Below are positions 60,523-64,000 of a DNA stretch of 64,000 bases, one piece after another. Source of the stretch: Robinsoniella peoriensis (lineage in GTDB: Bacteria; Bacillota; Clostridia; Lachnospirales; Lachnospiraceae); NCBI RefSeq assembly GCF_042680125.1, contig NZ_JBHTNY010000021.1; one strand, written 5' to 3'. The stretch's first letter is position 1; each line of letters starts with the position of its first letter. The notes under the pieces were generated by a model. The model worked only from the letters and a program-made list of their open reading frames with translations, did no database searches and was not told the DNA's origin. The translations under genes were made by a program, and so were the position numbers.

Positions 60523-61281
60523 ATGAAACAGACCGTATTAGAGGTTAACAATCTCTGCAAAAGTTATGGAGAAAAGAAAGTGGTAAACAATGAAAATTTT
60601 ATCGTGCATACTGGTGATATTCTGGGCTTCATTGGTCCCAACGGAGCTGGTAAAAGCACCTCTGTCAATATGATTACAACACTGGTGTCACCTGATAGTG
60701 GCTCTATCCTTTTTCATGGCAAAGACATCGCCAGAGAAAGTAACCGTTTCAAAAGATCTCTGGGGGTAGTACCTCAGGATCTGGCAATCTATGAAGATTT
60801 ATCTGCATATGAAAATGTCCGGCTCTTCTGCTCTCTCTATGGTTTCAAAGGCTCCGAATTGAAAGACCGGGTAAAATATTCGCTGGAATTTGTGGGATTA
60901 TGGGATCGGCGTAAAGATATTCCGGCAAAATTTTCCGGCGGTATGAAGCGCCGGTTAAATATTGCCTGTGCCATCGCCCATACCCCGGAACTCCTGATCA
61001 TGGATGAACCTACTGTCGGCATTGACCCACAATCCCGCAATAACATTCTGGAAGCTGTTAAAACACTTCATGCCAGAGGGACAACTGTAATCTATACTTC
61101 CCACTACATGGAGGAAATTGAAGCTCTTTGTAATCGAATTGTGTTAATTGATAATGGTGTTGTGTTAGAGGATATGGAAAAACAGACATACAAAAATAAA
61201 TATGCCAATCTGGGGCTTTCAACTCTGGAAGATATTTTTCTGCATCTGACCGGTACGGATTTAAGAGATATGGAGGGGTAA
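60523..61281 (+). CDS. ABC-2 exporter ATPase
   Basis: 252 aa. Walker A GPNGAGKSTSVNM (about residue 40), signature FSGGMKRRLNIACAI, Walker B LLIMDEPTVGIDP and H-loop TSHYMEEIEALC, of the drug/antibiotic (DrrA/CcmA-like) exporter type. ATG 60523 follows GGAGGATATCAA. Operon with two permeases. Confidence 0.92.
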   Translation: MKQTVLEVNNLCKSYGEKKVVNNENFIVHTGDILGFIGPNGAGKSTSVNMITTLVSPDSGSILFHGKDIARESNRFKRSLGVVPQDLAIYEDLSAYENVRLFCSLYGFKGSELKDRVKYSLEFVGLWDRRKDIPAKFSGGMKRRLNIACAIAHTPELLIMDEPTVGIDPQSRNNILEAVKTLHARGTTVIYTSHYMEEIEALCNRIVLIDNGVVLEDMEKQTYKNKYANLGLSTLEDIFLHLTGTDLRDMEG

Positions 61282-61283
61282 AA

Positions 61284-62024
61284 ATGGGAGAATTTAACAT
61301 ACTATTTTACTTCGGCTTAAAACGCCGGATGAAAGATTTTTTCATTCTTTTTTATAACATTGTTTTCCCAACGGTCATTATCATGTTGCTGGGATACCTG
61401 ACTTCAACATCGTATGGCGATGGATTTACGTCTTACAATTACTACACCGTTACGGTCATACCATTTTGTGCTTTAATGGGAATAAGTACGGTTTCCTATG
61501 CTTCTCAGGATGAAAAACTGCTTCATACTTCTTATCGGTATATTGCCGCACCAATCACTCCAAAACAGATTGTTCTGTCAAAATTCTGTTCCTGTGCAGC
61601 GGTACTGTCAATCTGCAATATTATTGCCTTACTTATTGGAAAACTTTTATTCCGGCTTGATTTTTATGGCAATATTTTCACAGTTATTATTCTTCTGATT
61701 TGCGAAACTGTTGCCGTTACAGGAGTTGGTTTATTTTTAGGGCTGGCATGTAAGAATTTGGATACTCTGCGTAATTTTTTAAATATCCCCATTGTTATAT
61801 CCGGATTCCTTGGCGGCGTATTTTTCCCGGTCAGTTCATTCCATCCTGTGCTCTCAGCGCTTATAAATCTCTCGCCTCTGACATGGATTAATCGTGGCAT
61901 CATCTCCTGCCTGTATGATAACAGAACACTAATAATATACGTAATTTCAGCTGTACTGTCAGCAGTTGGCATCGCTATGATGCTGTTGACAATCCGTTTT
62001 TTCAAAAAGGAGGCCTTTATCTGA
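61284..62024 (+). CDS. ABC-2 permease, first subunit
   Basis: 246 aa with six membrane helices; ABC-2 features VISGFLGGVFFPVSSFHP and LSPLTWINRGI. Starts two bases after the ATPase stop and ends overlapping the second permease by one base. Exports an unknown substrate under PadR control. Confidence 0.88.
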   Translation: MGEFNILFYFGLKRRMKDFFILFYNIVFPTVIIMLLGYLTSTSYGDGFTSYNYYTVTVIPFCALMGISTVSYASQDEKLLHTSYRYIAAPITPKQIVLSKFCSCAAVLSICNIIALLIGKLLFRLDFYGNIFTVIILLICETVAVTGVGLFLGLACKNLDTLRNFLNIPIVISGFLGGVFFPVSSFHPVLSALINLSPLTWINRGIISCLYDNRTLIIYVISAVLSAVGIAMMLLTIRFFKKEAFI

Positions 62025-63040
62025 TGACTATACTGAATATCTTACAAAGCAATTTCAAACGCAAACTGGCAAACAAAACACATTTTACCATCATGCTGGT
62101 GCTTCCAATACTAGTGGTCGTTCTTGGTATCGCAGCCAATATAGCAAGCAGGCCTTCTTTTACAATTGGCGTATTAAACCCGGTTCCAACTGTAAAATCA
62201 GAACAGATCATTGATACATTAAAGTTAACATCCGGAATAGAAGTAGAAAATGCTTCTCCCCTTACCATGAAAACAGATATCATAACCGGACGCTATTCAG
62301 CGATCATTGAGTTTTCCAATGAAACCTTTCATATCAGTTCCATAAAAGACCAGAAAACCACAGATATACTTTCTGTTATTGTAGAAAAATATTTCGAAAG
62401 TCCCACACCGATAGATATCAAACCGCTATTTGGATCTTCCCTGGGCATGGCGCAGCGTATCAGTGCATTTGTTGTCCTTTTTCTGATGATATCAGCAGCA
62501 ATTAACGCTTCTTTTATCACAAAAGATAAAAGAAGCGGAACTCTGCGCCGTATCCAACTTTCACCATGCACCGCCACTTCCTATGTAGCCGGCAATGTAC
62601 TTTTTAACTCTGTGATTACTTATTTTCAGTATTTTATCGCCGTGTCAGTGATTGAACTGTTCCGTCTGAATACAGGGATCAGCTATGGAAATTTCCTGTT
62701 TATGGGTATCTGGGTGACTCTTTTTGCAGCTGCTTTTGGCACATGTATGGCCTCTTTATTTCATCAGGAAATGCAGGTTAATCTGTTCTCCGCCTGCATT
62801 GCTATCATGCTCTCTCTGATCGGCGGAACATTTACTGCATTAGAAAGAATGCCCCCGATGCTGCAGAGAATCAGTATGATCAGCCCAATTCGGTGGTTTA
62901 TCGACAATGTGAATGCTATGGTGCAGGGGGAGTCGTGGTTTCAGGGGATAAGATCAATTATCATACTGTCTCTGTTTATAGCAGGTTTATTTATAATAGC
63001 AGCAATTGGAAACCGGAATTACGCTGGGCAAAATCACTGA
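62024..63040 (+). CDS. ABC-2 permease, second subunit
   Basis: 338 aa. One N-terminal helix, an extracytoplasmic domain (about 45-140), then five helices; ISPIRWFIDNVNAMVQGESW near the end. Larger than its partner, as in YhaP/YadH-type pairs. Coupled by overlap at 62024. Confidence 0.88.
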   Translation: MTILNILQSNFKRKLANKTHFTIMLVLPILVVVLGIAANIASRPSFTIGVLNPVPTVKSEQIIDTLKLTSGIEVENASPLTMKTDIITGRYSAIIEFSNETFHISSIKDQKTTDILSVIVEKYFESPTPIDIKPLFGSSLGMAQRISAFVVLFLMISAAINASFITKDKRSGTLRRIQLSPCTATSYVAGNVLFNSVITYFQYFIAVSVIELFRLNTGISYGNFLFMGIWVTLFAAAFGTCMASLFHQEMQVNLFSACIAIMLSLIGGTFTALERMPPMLQRISMISPIRWFIDNVNAMVQGESWFQGIRSIIILSLFIAGLFIIAAIGNRNYAGQNH

Positions 63041-63154
63041 AATGGCTGACGCAGCATGGTGTTTTTCAATTGCTATTGACTCTCACATGATGTCAGGGTA
63101 TAAAGTAGAAACGTTCCATACGATGACATTGAAAAACCGGAGGAGAGAGACGAA

Positions 63155-64000
63155 ATGATTAAAAATCACAAAGATTATGTTATAACCCCAATCGGAACTA
63201 TTTATAAAGAAAATGGAAATCAGCTGATTTCCTTAGAAAGCGAATATCGCAAGGGGCTGAAATTCATTTCCCTGTTCAGCCACGCAATTATCATTTATAA
63301 ATCCATTCATTCCCCAGCCAATATTATACCTACCTGCCTCTCTCAAAAAACAGTGCAGATTTATGAAGCAGATGAAGATTCAGGCTTACTTACTATTAAT
63401 GAACTCCAGTTAGAGGGGGATATTCTGACTCTATATGATATCAAGGCTTATTTTCCTAACGAGGATTGTGTCAAAAATGTTTCCATACCACAGTTCCCCG
63501 TAAACCTGGACACTCTTGCCCCTGTATCCTGCAATGATTTATTGCAGATAGGAACCATTCATAAGGAAAAAGGCGAATATTTCCTGGAAATACCCGTAGA
63601 TTTTCAATACTATTCCAAGCTTTTAAAGGGCTATTCCCATATAAAAATCTGCTGGTGGTTCCACAAATTCGATAAACCGGTCTTCCGCAGAACCCTGGAA
63701 GGCCAGCCGCCTTATGAAAATGCGCCCAGAACCGGGGTATTCGCATCCCGCTCTCCGGTTCGTCCCAATCCCATTGCCTTAACAACTGCACGGATCTTAT
63801 CCATTGATGAAGCCCATGGAAGGATTCACGTATCTCAGCTGGACTGCTTTGACAAAACCCCTTTTCTGGGCTTTAGCCTGTATCATCCGAAAACCGATCA
63901 AGTAAAGGACTGCCGTCTGCCTGACTGGCTGGCACATTGGCCGAAATGGCTGGATGACAGAGGTTTTGAAAAGACCGGTGATGTGCGTGTCCTTCCTTCT
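63155..64000 (+). CDS. Protein with two TrmO/TsaA-like domains (partial, runs off window)
   Basis: 282 codons open to the window edge. Domain 1 (residues 8-110, VITPIGTIYKENG start) is degenerate; domain 2 (about 145-250) has the TrmO-type motif PRTGVFASRSPVRPNPIALT and LDCFDKTPFLGFSLYHP. TrmO methylates t6A37 in tRNA with S-adenosylmethionine. The reading frame continues beyond both domains, so a fusion to a further domain is likely. ATG 63155 follows GGAGGAGAGA. Confidence 0.75.
   Translation, partial: MIKNHKDYVITPIGTIYKENGNQLISLESEYRKGLKFISLFSHAIIIYKSIHSPANIIPTCLSQKTVQIYEADEDSGLLTINELQLEGDILTLYDIKAYFPNEDCVKNVSIPQFPVNLDTLAPVSCNDLLQIGTIHKEKGEYFLEIPVDFQYYSKLLKGYSHIKICWWFHKFDKPVFRRTLEGQPPYENAPRTGVFASRSPVRPNPIALTTARILSIDEAHGRIHVSQLDCFDKTPFLGFSLYHPKTDQVKDCRLPDWLAHWPKWLDDRGFEKTGDVRVLPS

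Noticed and set aside
63471..63791. 106-codon - strand frame
   Set aside because: Antisense to the TrmO-like frame, which has a strong start site and recognisable motifs.

Overview
The window looks like a chromosome segment from a low-GC, Gram-positive gut anaerobe of the class Clostridia, most likely a Lachnospiraceae relative. This is inference from gene content: AGGAGG-type ribosome binding sites, sigma-A promoters with 17-bp spacers, a Bce-type peptide-sensing module, YtrA/PadR/MerR-controlled ABC exporters, a LicT/BglG-type beta-glucoside PTS operon, an FMN-riboswitch rib operon, adenine deaminase and a bile-salt-hydrolase/penicillin-acylase homologue. No rRNA, tRNA, CRISPR array or transposase gene was seen.

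Layout. 1-4.7 kb: a heterodimeric ABC exporter divergent from its MerR regulator across a 19-bp-spacer promoter. 4.8-9.2 kb: XRE and LacI regulators, a zinc polyol/alcohol dehydrogenase and an Fe-S aldo/keto reductase. 9.7-12.9 kb: WYL regulator, uracil-DNA-glycosylase-like protein, neutral-ceramidase-like protein. 13.0-17.6 kb: BceRS-BceAB-type module. 17.7-20.6 kb: DUF2798 protein, MATE exporter, second MerR regulator. 20.8-27.4 kb: RAT/terminator, antiterminator, EIIBCA, 6-phospho-beta-glucosidase, an HPr paralogue and enzyme I. 27.5-31.3 kb: YmaF-like protein, YtrA-type ABC operon, DUF4317 protein. 31.3-35.1 kb: FMN riboswitch and ribD-ribE-ribBA-ribH. 35.2-41.4 kb: alkyltransferase, PadR with two DUF1048 proteins, AraC regulator, acetyltransferase, Xer-like recombinase, Dus enzyme. 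41.5-46.9 kb: UTRA-GntR regulator, purine permease and adenine deaminase with shared GGTAATACC operators, then a mutarotase. 46.9-49.7 kb: flavodoxin/ferredoxin protein, TetR regulator, NlpC/P60 protein.

The most unusual part is about 49.7-57.9 kb, an apparently intact filamentous-phage (inovirus-like) prophage of about 8.2 kb between 20-bp direct repeats. In order it carries small putative DNA-binding proteins, a 62-aa major-coat candidate followed at once by a terminator, a signal-peptide adsorption protein with a long Asn-Pro-Asp repeat linker and a C-terminal anchor, a pVI-like membrane protein, a Zot/pI-type assembly ATPase, a HUH rolling-circle initiator, small membrane proteins, a DUF3850-like protein, a roughly 50-bp-arm GC-rich hairpin, a cI-like repressor with a 12-bp operator dyad around a strong promoter, and three more small proteins. 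It has no integrase or transposase gene, so a host recombinase is the likely integration agent. Right of it lies about 0.6 kb of AT-rich DNA with three 22-bp tandem repeats and a palindrome whose arms match the XerD half of a dif site.

58.5-64 kb: a bile-salt-hydrolase/penicillin-V-acylase family enzyme, a PadR-regulated three-gene ABC-2 exporter with repeated TATCCAAT-ATTGGATA operators, and the start of a protein with two TrmO-like domains that runs off the window.

Where a start codon here is internal to the longest open frame, it was chosen from the ribosome binding site. Functions rest on motif recognition by eye; no database search was run.
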